Below are positions 8,775 to 18,544 of a stretch of DNA of 64,000 nt, piece after piece (within the stretch, counting starts at the first letter, position 1; the number at the start of each line of letters is the position of its first letter). The stretch is from Viridibacterium sediminicola (GTDB lineage Bacteria; Pseudomonadota; Gammaproteobacteria; Burkholderiales; Rhodocyclaceae), in contig NZ_JBDIVE010000005.1 in the NCBI RefSeq assembly GCF_039631295.1, positions 1 through 64,000 on the forward strand. Direction: 5' to 3'. The notes under the pieces were generated by a model. It was not told the DNA's origin, did not search any database, and saw only the letters and a program-made list of their open reading frames with translations. The translations under genes were made by a program, and so were the position numbers.

Positions 8775-10187
8775 TCAGATATCGGTGAAGCCTTCTTCAC
8801 GGTACTGCTGCAGTTTATAACGCAAGGTCCGTTCCGAGATACCCAGCTTTTCGACGGCTTTCTTGCGCGAGCCGCCGACCGCCTTGAGGGTATCCAGAAT
8901 GTGCTGGCGCTCCAGATCGCGCATGCTGGCGGGCTTGTCAAGTGTTTGATCTGCTTGCCTTTGTAGCGCCGCACCGCCAGCACTGGCGCCTTCGTAATTG
9001 AGCGGCACGGCCGTTTGCGGCGGCGCGGCCGGTGGCGCAGATTGATTGACGAAGCTGGCGGTCGCCGGCAAGCACAGACGCACGTCATCGGCGGTGATGG
9101 TGTCACCCGAGGCGACGATGAGCGCGCGCTGCACGGTATTCTCCAGCTCACGCACATTGCCGGGCCATTGCCAGGCGGCAAGAATTGCCGCTGCTTCGTC
9201 GGCAATTTTTGCCGTTTTGCCGATCCGTTCGCCGTGCCGCTCGATGAAATGCCGCGCCAGGGGCACGATGTCGGCGGGCCGCTCACGCAGGCTGGGAATG
9301 GCCAGCGGGAAAACATTGAGGCGGTAGTAAAGGTCTTCGCGGAAGCGCCCGGCCTGCACTTCACGCATCATGTCGCGGTTGCTGGTGGCCAGCACGCGGA
9401 TGTCGAGGCCGATCGGCTTCTTGCCGCCGACGCGTTCGACTTCGCGCTCCTGCAGCACGCGCAGCATTTTCGCCTGCAGCCCCAGGGGCATTTCGGAGAC
9501 TTCATCAAGCAGGATGGTGCCGCCCTGCGCCTGCTCGAACTTGCCAGCCTGGGCCGTTTGCGCGCCGGTAAAACTGCCCTTCTCGAAGCCAAACAACGTA
9601 GCTTCGAGCAGATTCTCGGGAATCGCCGCGCAGTTGATGGCAACAAAGGGGCCGCTGCGGCGCCGCGAATGCTGGTGGATGTAGCGTGCAAAGACTTCTT
9701 TACCGGTACCCGACTCGCCGGTGAGCATGATGGTGGCGTCGGTCTCGGCGACCTTGGCGGCCATCGCCAGCGCGTTGCGGGTGCGCGGGTCTTGTGCCAC
9801 GGTATCTTCCTGCTGTGGCGCGACGGTCGCGTGGCGACGCACATTGTCGAGCAGCACATCGGGCTCGAAGGGCTTCATGAGGAAGTCGCAAGCGCCGCCG
9901 CGCATGGCCGCCACGGCTTTGTCGACGTCGCCAAAGGCGGTCATCAGCAGCACCGGCATCTGCGCGTGTTTGGCGCGGATGTTGGCGAGCAGGGTCAGGC
10001 CGTCCATCGGGTCCATGCGCAGGTCGGTGATGACCAGATTGAAATTGGCCTGCTCCAGTTCGCGCAGCGCGTCCGGCCCGCTGGCGGCGAGTGCCACGCG
10101 GTGACCAGCGGAGCGCAGGATCATGCCGATGGCGTCGCGCAGGGCGGGATCGTCGTCGACGACGAGGATATTGAGTGCTTCGATCAT
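8775..10187 (-). CDS. flrC: sigma-54-dependent flagellar response regulator FlrC/FleR
   Basis: This is an NtrC-class activator that turns on middle/late flagellar genes after phosphorylation by its partner kinase. The 470 residues comprise a receiver domain (acidic pocket VVDDD, phospho-acceptor D55 in VITDLRM), an AAA+ domain with Walker A GESGTGKEVF, a GSFTGA sigma-54 contact loop (GAFTGA in most relatives), and a Fis-type helix-turn-helix near residues 440-465 (LGISERTLRYKL). It starts four bases inside the end of the kinase gene. Distinction from NtrC rests on the flagellar context. Confidence 0.9.
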   Translation of the reverse strand: MIEALNILVVDDDPALRDAIGMILRSAGHRVALAASGPDALRELEQANFNLVITDLRMDPMDGLTLLANIRAKHAQMPVLLMTAFGDVDKAVAAMRGGACDFLMKPFEPDVLLDNVRRHATVAPQQEDTVAQDPRTRNALAMAAKVAETDATIMLTGESGTGKEVFARYIHQHSRRRSGPFVAINCAAIPENLLEATLFGFEKGSFTGAQTAQAGKFEQAQGGTILLDEVSEMPLGLQAKMLRVLQEREVERVGGKKPIGLDIRVLATSNRDMMREVQAGRFREDLYYRLNVFPLAIPSLRERPADIVPLARHFIERHGERIGKTAKIADEAAAILAAWQWPGNVRELENTVQRALIVASGDTITADDVRLCLPATASFVNQSAPPAAPPQTAVPLNYEGASAGGAALQRQADQTLDKPASMRDLERQHILDTLKAVGGSRKKAVEKLGISERTLRYKLQQYREEGFTDI

Positions 10188-11347
10188 GCTGTTTCTCGCT
10201 CGGTTCGGACATCGTGCTGGCTGGATGTCACGGCTGACAGGATGAAACGGAATTCGCTGCCCTCGCCCGGTGCGGAACGCAGAGCGATGTCACCACCATG
10301 GGCGCGGGCAACGCCACGTGCGATGGCCAGGCCCAGGCCGGTGCCGTCGGCACGCGTGGTGAAAAAGGGTTCAAACAGACGTGCCTGCATGTCGAGCGGG
10401 ATGCCGCGCCCGTTGTCACGCACGCAAAAAGCCACTTGCTCGCCATCTTCCTCGGCCGAGAGGCGGACTTCGCCATCCTGGCCGACTGCTTGGATGGCGT
10501 TTTCAAGCAGATTGAGCAAGGCGCTGGCGATTTCCTTGCGGTTGCCGAACAGCTGCTGGGTCTGCGCCAGGCATTCGCAACTGAAGCGGATGTCCTGCGC
10601 GCGCGCCACGGGCTCGATGGTGGCCGCCAGTTCAGCGATCAGATCACAGGCGCCGAACTGCTCGCGCCCTAGCGCTTCGCCGCGCGCAAAGATCAGCATG
10701 TCGTCGATCAGCTTCTTGAGGTGGCGCAGACGCTCCACCGCGCGCTCGGCGACGCTGACGCGGTCGGCAGCATCCAGATGCACGGTGGCCAGATGGCCGG
10801 TGTAGAGCAGCGCAGCCGACAACGGCGTGCGCAGCTGGTGCGCCAGCGAGGCGACCATCTCGCCCATCGAGGCCAGGCGTTCGTTACGTGAGGAGGTCAG
10901 GCGCATGCGCCAGGCTTCGGTGACATCATGAACCAGCACGATGCGGCCGCCCGACTGCGTCTGGCTGGTCGCCGAGATCGACACCCGGCGCACCTGCATC
11001 GGGTCTTCCGGCACCGGCGCCAGCGCCCACTCGCCGGGCGTATCGCTGGCCTGCAGGGCCTGCGCCGCGAACTCCTGCCAGTCACGCGCCTTGAGTTCGA
11101 CACCAAAAATGTCCTGCGCCGCCCCATTGCATTGTTCGACGCGGCCTTGCTGATCCAGCACCACCACGCCGGCCGGCAAGGCGGCGAGCAGCAGATCGAG
11201 ACGTTCGGTGAGCACCCCGACCTGGCCCTGCAAACCACTATAGGCAACGGTCAGCTCGTCGGACGCGCGGGCGAAGACCTGGAATGCCTCGGCCAGGCTG
11301 GCGGCATCGAGTGGCTGCGCGAAGGTTTGCAGATCAGGCGTGCTCAT
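10184..11347 (-). CDS. flrB: flagellar sensor histidine kinase FlrB/FleS
   Basis: This is the cytoplasmic kinase partner of FlrC/FleR. The 387-residue protein has no membrane segments. It carries a PAS domain (about residues 50-150), an H-box (SLAHQLRTPLSAALLY, near residue 170), and an HATPase domain with DNGRGIPLD and GTGLGLAIARG. It overlaps flrC by four bases. A weak sigma-54-like match lies at 11388-11404 and a palindrome at 11416-11430; either could control this pair, which diverges from fliF. Confidence 0.88.
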   Translation of the reverse strand: MSTPDLQTFAQPLDAASLAEAFQVFARASDELTVAYSGLQGQVGVLTERLDLLLAALPAGVVVLDQQGRVEQCNGAAQDIFGVELKARDWQEFAAQALQASDTPGEWALAPVPEDPMQVRRVSISATSQTQSGGRIVLVHDVTEAWRMRLTSSRNERLASMGEMVASLAHQLRTPLSAALLYTGHLATVHLDAADRVSVAERAVERLRHLKKLIDDMLIFARGEALGREQFGACDLIAELAATIEPVARAQDIRFSCECLAQTQQLFGNRKEIASALLNLLENAIQAVGQDGEVRLSAEEDGEQVAFCVRDNGRGIPLDMQARLFEPFFTTRADGTGLGLAIARGVARAHGGDIALRSAPGEGSEFRFILSAVTSSQHDVRTERETA

Positions 11348-11415
11348 GGCGAAATCGGTGATGACACGCCTTGCACTCTAGCCCCGCAAGCGGTGCGCGA
11401 GCCACGGGAGAAGCC

Positions 11416-11430
11416 GGCAAAACTTGCCGC
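11416..11430. promoter_or_regulatory. palindrome CGGCAA-N3-TTGCCG between flrB and fliF
   Basis: A perfect 6-bp inverted repeat with a three-base spacer (AAC) lies 57 bases before the chosen fliF ATG and 69 bases before the flrB ATG. The same palindrome with a different spacer (GAT) occurs before fliO. A repeated dyad in two flagellar promoter regions suggests a shared regulator site. I cannot name the regulator. Confidence 0.5.
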
Positions 11431-11486
11431 TTATCGACAACTTGCCGCCCTCGGCCGCAGCGCAGAATGCGTTCATCACAAATGGG

Positions 11487-13202
11487 ATGAGTGCATTTCA
11501 AGAGATGGCTGCCGACAACGCCCTGCCGCAACCAGCCACATCGCCCATGCAGGCGATCATGGACAATCTGGCCCGCCTCACCGCCAAGCAGAAAATTGCT
11601 GGCGCGGTGGCCTTGGCCGTGGCCATTGCCTTGATTGCCGGCGTCTGGATGTGGAGCAGCCAGCCGCAGTACGCCATCCTGTTCTCCAATATCGCTGAAA
11701 AAGACGGCGGCGCGATCATCACCGCGCTGCAGCAGCAAAACGTGCCCTACCGGGTCGAAAACGCAGGCGGCACCATCCTCGTGCCGAGCACCCGTGCCAA
11801 TGAACTGCGCCTGCTGCTGGCTTCGCAAGGCCTGCCCAAGGGGGGCCTGGTCGGCTTCGAGCTGCTCGAAAACCAGAAGATCGGCATCTCGCAATTCAAC
11901 GAGCAGATCAATTACCAGCGCGGCCTCGAAGGCGAGCTGGCGCGCACCATTCAGTCCCTCGCGGCGGTGTCGGGCGCCCGCGTGCATCTGGCGATCCCCA
12001 AACAAACCGCATTCCTGCGCGACGCGCAAAAGCCGACGGCTTCGGTGGTGGTCAGCCTCAATCCGGGGCGTCGCCTGGAGCCCCAGCAGATTGCCGGCAT
12101 CCTGCACCTGGTTGCCGCCAGCGTGCCGGAGCTCTCGACCAGCCAGGTCAGCGTAATCGATCAGAACGGCAACCTGCTCACGCGCAGCGGCGATGGCCGC
12201 TCTTCTGGCCTCGATTCGACCCAGCTCGGTTACATCGAGGAAGTCGAAAACAGCTACATCAAGCGTATCGACAGCATTCTCGAACCGGTGCTGGGCGCGG
12301 GCAATTTCAAGGCCCAGGTGACGGCCGACATCGACTTTGACACCACCGAGCAGACCTCGGAGACCTACAAGCCGAATCCGCCGCCGAACACCACCATCCG
12401 CAGCCAGCAAACGGCCGAGAATGCTACCAATATGCCGCAAGCCATCGGCGTGCCGGGCGCGCTGAGCAACCAGCCACCGGTGCCCGCATCGGCGCCGCTG
12501 ACCAGCCCTGCCGTGCCGGGCACGAGCGGCGGCCAATCGCAACCGAGCACCATCAACAAGAGTTCGACCGTCAATTACGAGGTCGACAAGACCGTGCAGC
12601 ACGTCAAGCGCGCGCTCGGCTCGGTACGTCGCCTGTCGGTCGCCATGGTGGTCAACAACAAGCTGGAAAAAGGCCCCAAGGGCGACAGCAAATCGGTGCC
12701 GCATACCGAAGAGGAACTCAAGAAGATCAACGATCTGGTGCGTGAAGCCGTCGGCCTGAACAAGGATCGCGGCGACACCCTCAACCTCGTCAATACCGCC
12801 TTTACCGAACCGGTGCGCGAAGAAGTCGCCGAGCTGCCGCTGTGGAAGAACCCGGAAGTCATCGCCAACGGCAAGGAAGCGCTGCGCTGGCTGCTGCTGC
12901 TCGGGGTGATCCTGTTCGTGGCACGCGGCGTCATCAAACCCTTGCTGGGCACCCTGATACCGCCCAAGCCGACGGAAGAGGAAACTGCCGAAAGCGAAGA
13001 CGCCGCAGCCGAGGCCGAAGCGGCGGCGGCCAGCGAGCTCAACGACGATGGTGTTTCGCAGGAAGTCATGGAGGCCGAACTGGCCAAGATGAGTTTCGAG
13101 AAGAAACTCGCCCGCGCACGCGAAATCGCCGAGAAGGAACCGCGCGTGGTTGCTCAACTCTTGAAGGAATGGCTGGCAGGAGGCCCTGGTGGCGGACACT
13201 AA
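11487..13202 (+). CDS. fliF: flagellar MS-ring protein FliF
   Basis: FliF forms the inner-membrane MS ring, the platform for rod and export apparatus. With the ATG at 11487 it has 571 residues, close to the usual length. Transmembrane segments lie at about residues 38-56 and 464-484, around a large periplasmic ring-building region. The proline/serine-rich stretch near residues 290-360 is the variable loop. The cytoplasmic tail (EAELAKMSFEKKLARAREIA) binds FliG. An upstream frame extension to 11424 exists but adds residues with no family match. Its end overlaps fliG by 14 bases. Confidence 0.93.
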   Translation: MSAFQEMAADNALPQPATSPMQAIMDNLARLTAKQKIAGAVALAVAIALIAGVWMWSSQPQYAILFSNIAEKDGGAIITALQQQNVPYRVENAGGTILVPSTRANELRLLLASQGLPKGGLVGFELLENQKIGISQFNEQINYQRGLEGELARTIQSLAAVSGARVHLAIPKQTAFLRDAQKPTASVVVSLNPGRRLEPQQIAGILHLVAASVPELSTSQVSVIDQNGNLLTRSGDGRSSGLDSTQLGYIEEVENSYIKRIDSILEPVLGAGNFKAQVTADIDFDTTEQTSETYKPNPPPNTTIRSQQTAENATNMPQAIGVPGALSNQPPVPASAPLTSPAVPGTSGGQSQPSTINKSSTVNYEVDKTVQHVKRALGSVRRLSVAMVVNNKLEKGPKGDSKSVPHTEEELKKINDLVREAVGLNKDRGDTLNLVNTAFTEPVREEVAELPLWKNPEVIANGKEALRWLLLLGVILFVARGVIKPLLGTLIPPKPTEEETAESEDAAAEAEAAAASELNDDGVSQEVMEAELAKMSFEKKLARAREIAEKEPRVVAQLLKEWLAGGPGGGH

Positions 13203-14190
13203 CGAAGCGCTCGACGATTGCGCACTGCTCTTGCTGACGCTCGGCCCCGATCGTGCGGCCGAGGTTCTCAAACACATGTCGCCGCGCGAGGTGCAAAAGC
13301 TCGGCAGCGCGATGGCCAAGCTGCCACCGCAGCCACGCGAACGCGTCGAAAAGCTGGTCGAACAGATGCAGCTGCATGCCGCGCGCGGCTCGCAGATCGA
13401 GGCGCACGAAGACGACATTCGCATCATGCTGACCAAGGCGCTCGGCGACGAACGCGCCGCCAACCTGATCTCGCGCGTGCTGCAAGGCTCGGACACGGCC
13501 GGTATCGAATCGCTCAAGTGGATGGATGCGGCCACCGCGGCCGACCTGATCAAGAACGAACACCCGCAGATCATCGCCACCATCCTGGTGCACCTGGAGT
13601 TCGATCACGCCGGCGAAATCCTCAAGCATTTCACCGAACGCCAGCGCAATGACATTCTGCTGCGCATCGCCACCCTCGATGGCGTGCAGCCGACCGCCCT
13701 GCGCGAACTCAATGAAGCGCTCACCCGCGTGCTCTCCGGCTCCGGCAATTCGCTCAAGAAGACGTCGATGGGCGGCACCAAGCATGCGGCTGAAATCCTC
13801 AACTTCGTCGGCAGCGCGGCCGAGACCGCGATTCTCGACAATGTGCGCGAATACGACCCGGATCTGGCGCAACGCATCCTCGACGAAATGTTCGTCTTCG
13901 AGAACCTCATGGATGTCGATGACCGTGGCATCCAGGTGATCCTGCGCGAAGTGCAGTCCGATCAGCTGATTCTCGCCCTCAAGGGCGCTAATCCGGAAAT
14001 GCGCGAGAAGATCTTCAAGAATATGTCATCGCGGGCGGCCGAGATGATGCGCGAAGACCTCGAAAGCAAAGGCCCGGTGCGTCTCTCCGAAGTCGAAGGC
14101 GCGCAGAAGGAAGTGCTCAAGATTGCACGTCGCCTCTCCGAAGAAGGGCAGATTGCGCTGGGCGGCGGCGGCGACGACGCCTTTGTGTAA
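13189..14190 (+). CDS. fliG: flagellar motor switch protein FliG
   Basis: FliG is the rotor subunit that receives torque from the stator and transmits direction switching. The 333 residues show the N-terminal FliF-binding domain, the middle EHPQIIATIL motif (about 124-133) and the charged C-terminal torque helix region (LRLEVQ-like DDRGIQVILREVQSD). The start is GTG at 13189, set by a strong AGGAGG eight bases upstream, and lies within the end of fliF, suggesting coupled translation. Confidence 0.95.
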   Translation: MADTNEALDDCALLLLTLGPDRAAEVLKHMSPREVQKLGSAMAKLPPQPRERVEKLVEQMQLHAARGSQIEAHEDDIRIMLTKALGDERAANLISRVLQGSDTAGIESLKWMDAATAADLIKNEHPQIIATILVHLEFDHAGEILKHFTERQRNDILLRIATLDGVQPTALRELNEALTRVLSGSGNSLKKTSMGGTKHAAEILNFVGSAAETAILDNVREYDPDLAQRILDEMFVFENLMDVDDRGIQVILREVQSDQLILALKGANPEMREKIFKNMSSRAAEMMREDLESKGPVRLSEVEGAQKEVLKIARRLSEEGQIALGGGGDDAFV

Positions 14191-14269
14191 GACAGAAGTT
14201 CCGGCAATGCGGACCCACAAGACAATGACCCCGCCGCGCACTGCGCGGCTTATGAGAGGCTGATCCAGC

Positions 14270-14938
14270 ATGTCTTCCGTGATCCAGAACAATCAAGCTT
14301 CGGGGGCCTATCGGCGGGTGGAGTTCGTCAATTTCGACGCCCCCCAGACCACGCATGCAGCGGCGCAACAAGCCCAGCAAGAAGAAATCATCCCCGAACG
14401 CCTGGAAGTGGCGCCCGGCATCACCCTGCCCACCGCCGACGATCTTGAACGCCTGCACCAGGAAGCCTGGAAAGAAGGCTATGCCGCCGGCTACGACGAA
14501 GGCAGCGCACGCGGTCGCCTGGAAGCGGCCGAACTGCACCAGTTGCTGCAATCCTTCGATGCCGCGCTGTCGAATTTCGATCAGGAAGTCGCCGAAGAGC
14601 TGCAAGCCCTGGCGCTGGAAATCGCCCGCCAGGTCGTGCGCGACAGCCTCAAGCTGCAACCGGAGAGCGTGCTGGCGGTGATCCGCGAAGCCCTCTCGCA
14701 ACTGCCGCAAAGTGGCGCCACCATTCACGTCAACACGCAAGATGCGGCGCTGGTGCGCCAGTATCTGGGCGAGCAGTTCGAAAGTGCCGGACACCGTCTG
14801 ATCGAGAGCGACAAGGTCACGCCCGGCGGCTGCCTGGTCGACTCGGAGGGCGGGCAGATCGACGCACAGATCGCCACCCGCTGGCGCCGCGTGGTGGAAA
14901 ACATCACCCGCAACGTACCGCCGCTGGACGAGGAGTAA
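14270..14938 (+). CDS. fliH: flagellar export ATPase regulator FliH
   Basis: FliH is the peripheral stalk-like partner of the ATPase FliI and brings it to the export gate. The 222-residue product has the expected Gly-rich GxxxG-type helix (EGYAAGYDEGSARGRLEAA near residues 68-86), a helical middle, and a C-terminal domain resembling ATPase delta/E subunits (SGATIHVNTQDAALV...PGGCLVDSEGG). It is followed seven bases later by fliI. Confidence 0.92.
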   Translation: MSSVIQNNQASGAYRRVEFVNFDAPQTTHAAAQQAQQEEIIPERLEVAPGITLPTADDLERLHQEAWKEGYAAGYDEGSARGRLEAAELHQLLQSFDAALSNFDQEVAEELQALALEIARQVVRDSLKLQPESVLAVIREALSQLPQSGATIHVNTQDAALVRQYLGEQFESAGHRLIESDKVTPGGCLVDSEGGQIDAQIATRWRRVVENITRNVPPLDEE

Positions 14939-14944
14939 GCGCAG

Positions 14945-16348
14945 ATGGAGCACTTCGGCGCCACCTGGCGTGGCTTCCTGCATGACTGCCGCAAGCTCTC
15001 ACGCGCCTCGACGCCGTTCCAGGTGTCGGGCCGGCTGACGCGCATCAACGGCCTGGTCATGGAAGCGGCCGGGCTCAAGCTGCCGCTGGGCTCCGGCTGC
15101 CGGGTGCTGGTGCCGGGCAGCAGCGGAGTCGAGGCTGAAGTGGTCGGCTTCTCAGGCGAAAAGCTGTTCATGATGCCGACCGACGATGTCTTCGGTCTGG
15201 CGCCGGGCGCCCACGTGATTCCCAACGAGCCCTCGCAGCCCACGCCAACCGCCGCCGAACGCGTCGAACCGCGCCGCCGCGCCTCGGACCGCGCCAAGCA
15301 CCTGCCGGTCGGCGACGAACTGCTCGGCCGCGTCATCGATGGCGCCGGCCGGCCGCTCGACAGCCTGGGACCAATCAACACCACGCATTCGCGCTCGCTG
15401 CAAAGCCGGCCGATCAATCCGCTGGCACGGGCGCCGATTTCGCGCAGCCTGGATGTCGGCATCCGCGCCATCAACAGCCTGCTCACCGTCGGCCGTGGCC
15501 AGCGCCTGGGCCTGTTCGCCGGCTCGGGCGTCGGCAAATCGGTGCTGATCGGCATGATGGCGCGCTACACCGCCGCCGATGTGATCGTCGTCGGCCTGAT
15601 CGGCGAACGCGGCCGCGAAGTCAAGGAATTCATCGAACATAATCTGGGCGAAACGGGTCGTGCCCGCTCGGTGATTGTCGCCGCGCCGGCTGACACCAGC
15701 CCGCTGATGCGCCTGCAGGGCGCCTCCTACGCCACCACCATTGCCGAGTATTTCCGCGATCAGGGCAAGCAGGTGCTGCTGATCATGGATTCGCTCACCC
15801 GCTACGCCATGGCGCAGCGCGAGATCGCACTGGCCATCGGCGAACCGCCGGTCACGCGCGGCTACCCGCCTTCAGTGTTCGCCCGCCTGCCGGCGCTGGT
15901 CGAGCGTGCCGGCAACGGCCCGGAAGGCGGCGGCTCGATCACGGCTTTCTACACCGTGCTCGCCGAGGGCGATGACCAGCAGGATCCGATTGCCGACTCG
16001 GCGCGGGCCATTCTCGACGGCCACTTCGTGCTGACCCGTGCGCTCGCCGACCAGGGCCATTACCCGGCAATCGACATCGAACAATCGATCTCGCGCGCCA
16101 TGCATGGCCTGATCCGCCCCGCTCACTTCGATCTGGTCCGCCGCTTCAAGCAGCTGTTCTCGCGCTACCAGCGCTCGCGCGACCTGATCGCCGTCGGCGC
16201 CTACCAGACCGGCGCCGACCCGCTGCTCGATGAAGCAGTGCGCATGTACCCGATTCTGGAGAGCTTTCTGCAGCAGAAAATCGAAGAACAGGCCGGTTTT
16301 GACCAGAGCCTGAGCAGCCTGTACGCCATGTTTGGCGCCCAATACTGA
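14945..16348 (+). CDS. fliI: flagellum-specific ATP synthase-like export ATPase FliI
   Basis: FliI is the hexameric ATPase of the flagellar type III export apparatus. The 467-residue protein contains Walker A (GLFAGSGVGKSVLIG, about 195-209), the GERGREVKEFIE segment, Walker B (QVLLIMDSLTRYAMAQRE) and the family EGGGSITAFYTVL motif. Length and motif order are standard. Confidence 0.96.
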   Translation: MEHFGATWRGFLHDCRKLSRASTPFQVSGRLTRINGLVMEAAGLKLPLGSGCRVLVPGSSGVEAEVVGFSGEKLFMMPTDDVFGLAPGAHVIPNEPSQPTPTAAERVEPRRRASDRAKHLPVGDELLGRVIDGAGRPLDSLGPINTTHSRSLQSRPINPLARAPISRSLDVGIRAINSLLTVGRGQRLGLFAGSGVGKSVLIGMMARYTAADVIVVGLIGERGREVKEFIEHNLGETGRARSVIVAAPADTSPLMRLQGASYATTIAEYFRDQGKQVLLIMDSLTRYAMAQREIALAIGEPPVTRGYPPSVFARLPALVERAGNGPEGGGSITAFYTVLAEGDDQQDPIADSARAILDGHFVLTRALADQGHYPAIDIEQSISRAMHGLIRPAHFDLVRRFKQLFSRYQRSRDLIAVGAYQTGADPLLDEAVRMYPILESFLQQKIEEQAGFDQSLSSLYAMFGAQY

Positions 16349-16356
16349 GTACGAAA

Positions 16357-16797
16357 ATGGCATCCAGTCCGATCAAGGCCCTGCTCGAACACGCCCACAC
16401 CAAGGTTGACGAAGCCACGCGTCGCCTCGGCGAGCTGCTGGCCAGCGAACAAGCCTGCGAGGTCAAGCTCGACATGCTGATGCAATACCGCAAGGAATAC
16501 CGCGAACGCTTCATGCAGGCCGCGCAGACCGGCATCGGCCCCGACGCCTGGCGTAACTACAGCGGCTTCATCAACAAGCTCGACGAAGCCATCGGGCAGC
16601 AGCAGAAAGTCGTTGAGCATTCGCGCAACATGACCGCCAACGGCCAGCAGCAGTGGGTGCACGAACGCAACCGCATGAAGGCCTTCGACGCCCTCTCGCA
16701 ACGCCAGATCGCGCAAGCCCAGCACATCCACAACAAACAGGAACAGCGGCAAAGCGACGAGCACGCCATCAAGCTCTATCGCAAGACCGACGAATAA
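16357..16797 (+). CDS. fliJ: flagellar export chaperone/central stalk protein FliJ
   Basis: FliJ is a small coiled-coil protein that sits in the FliI ring like the gamma subunit of ATP synthase and cycles chaperones. The 146 residues are almost wholly helical with heptad-like charge patterning and many Gln/Lys/Glu residues (KVVEHSRNM, FDALSQRQIAQ). Identification rests on this composition plus its invariant place after fliI. Confidence 0.9.
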   Translation: MASSPIKALLEHAHTKVDEATRRLGELLASEQACEVKLDMLMQYRKEYRERFMQAAQTGIGPDAWRNYSGFINKLDEAIGQQQKVVEHSRNMTANGQQQWVHERNRMKAFDALSQRQIAQAQHIHNKQEQRQSDEHAIKLYRKTDE

Positions 16798-16864
16798 ACC
16801 GCGCTGCGGCGCCATGGCACACGCCTTGCTGTAGTCCGTCCAGACACATCAAGAGGAAGCTGCC

Positions 16865-18352
16865 ATGGCGGAAGCCCAAGTCAGTCCAGTCATACCGCTC
16901 AGCCCCGTTGCCGCGCTGCCCGGCGGCAATGCACGCATGAATGCGAATGCTGCCGACAATGCTTCATCCGATTTCGCACGCGTGCTGCAAGACAAGCAAA
17001 GCGCTATGACGCCGGCGCCCAGCCAAGCCGAGCTGGCGCAACAGAGCCCGCTCGCCAAGACCACGCAGGGTGCGCAAAAGCCCGCCGCAAACGCTGCCCG
17101 CAAGCCGCAGGAAGGCTCGCAGAACAGCGAAAAAACCACTGCGGAAAAGCCTGCCGATACGGCCGAAGCCACCCCGGAAGCGGCGCCCGAGAGCCCCAAG
17201 ACCCCTGCCGAGCCCGCCGATGCAGCGCAGCGCAGCGCCGAGGAAGTGCCGGCAGCCCCGCTGCTCAACCCCGCCGACAAGCCGCTGAGCCCCGCCGAAA
17301 TGGCGCAGATGCTCAGCGCTGCCGGCATCCAGGCGCAGGCCTCGCAGCAACTTGGGCGCAATACGCCGGCCACGACGACCGAGGCCAGCGATACCGCCGC
17401 GATCATCGCCAGCGCCAATGTGCCGACACGTTTTTCGGCGGCCGGCGCCAAGCTGGAGGATGCGAGCGATGCCGCAGCCGCCGCTGCCAGTACCGTGCCG
17501 GACAGCGCAGCGGCGCTGCCGCCAAACCCGGCAACATTGAGTACGACGACGGAAAAGCCTGCCGCCACCACGGCAAACCTTGCCAGCCCGACGGAAAAAA
17601 GCGCCCTGCCGCTTGGCGACTCGCCACGCGCGGGCAACGGCGGGGCTCAGCAGGAACAGAGCCCGGGCGAACGCCGCGAAGGCGCGGCCCAGTCGGACAG
17701 CCACAGCTCAGGTAAACCGCTGCTGGAGCTGGCCAATGCGGGCGGCAGCGACAAGATCGCACAAGACAGGCTGGCCGCCAGCAAGTCCGACTTTGCCAGC
17801 GCGCTGGAGCAAGCCAGTGCCGGCAACGAACAGGTCGGCAACACCATGCTGCAACAGACTGCCTCGTCGAATCTGCAGGGCGTGCCGCACGCCGCCGCGC
17901 CGCAACACGCGATCAACACCCCGGTCGGGCGCCACGGCTGGGCCGAAGAAGTCAGCCAGCAGGTGGTGTGGTCGAGCAAGAACGATAACGGCCGTGCCGA
18001 CCTGGTCCTCACGCCGCCGCAGATGGGGCGCATCGAGATCTCGATCAATCTCAATGGTGACCAGGCCAGCGCCAGCTTCGTCGCGCAGAACCCGGTGGCG
18101 CGTGAAGCCCTGCAAGACGCCATGCCGCGCCTGCGTGAAGCGCTGGCGCAGTCGGGCATCCAGCTCGGCCAGGCCGATGTCAGTGCCGGCCAGAGCGGGC
18201 AAAGTGGTCAGAGCCATCAGAGTGCGCAGAGCAATCCCTATGGCAGCAACCGTCGCGGCAGTAACAGCCTCGCGGCAAGCGGTGGCATCGGTGAGCTGCG
18301 CAGTACCAGCTGGACGCGACAAGGCAATGGCCTGGTCGATACCTTCGCCTGA
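16865..18352 (+). CDS. fliK: flagellar hook-length control protein FliK
   Basis: FliK measures hook length and switches export specificity. The 495 residues show the usual layout: a long disordered Ala/Pro/Ser-rich N-terminal region (about 1-340) and a conserved C-terminal domain at about 360-440 (DLVLTPPQMGRIEISINLNG, then AREALQDAMPRLREAL). The tail is Ser/Gly/Gln-rich. The start is supported by AAGAGGAAG shortly before the ATG. Confidence 0.92.
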   Translation: MAEAQVSPVIPLSPVAALPGGNARMNANAADNASSDFARVLQDKQSAMTPAPSQAELAQQSPLAKTTQGAQKPAANAARKPQEGSQNSEKTTAEKPADTAEATPEAAPESPKTPAEPADAAQRSAEEVPAAPLLNPADKPLSPAEMAQMLSAAGIQAQASQQLGRNTPATTTEASDTAAIIASANVPTRFSAAGAKLEDASDAAAAAASTVPDSAAALPPNPATLSTTTEKPAATTANLASPTEKSALPLGDSPRAGNGGAQQEQSPGERREGAAQSDSHSSGKPLLELANAGGSDKIAQDRLAASKSDFASALEQASAGNEQVGNTMLQQTASSNLQGVPHAAAPQHAINTPVGRHGWAEEVSQQVVWSSKNDNGRADLVLTPPQMGRIEISINLNGDQASASFVAQNPVAREALQDAMPRLREALAQSGIQLGQADVSAGQSGQSGQSHQSAQSNPYGSNRRGSNSLAASGGIGELRSTSWTRQGNGLVDTFA

Positions 18353-18544
18353 TCGAAGACCATGAAAAGCAAAGAATTTTCGGGCAAGCCTTCATTTGGG
18401 ACCGGCTTTGTCCGTTATTCAGAGCTTGGCGACCTGCATTGCCAGAAGACAATGCACAAGTCGCAGGTGGCGACAGCATGCGCTGCACGCACGCGCAGCA
18501 AACGCCGCCGGAACTCATGGATTGAATTGGTTAGGTGATCTGAC

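Noticed and set aside
11388..11404. Sigma-54-like site on the minus strand before flrB (TGGCTCGCGCACCGCTT)
   Set aside because: The GG-N10-GC spacing is right, but the -12 box reads CCGC instead of TTGC, so it is too weak to list as a promoter.
9015..13583. Long antisense frames opposite flrC (596 codons) and fliF-fliG (749 codons)
   Set aside because: They are mirror frames of well-supported flagellar genes and show no protein-like motifs.
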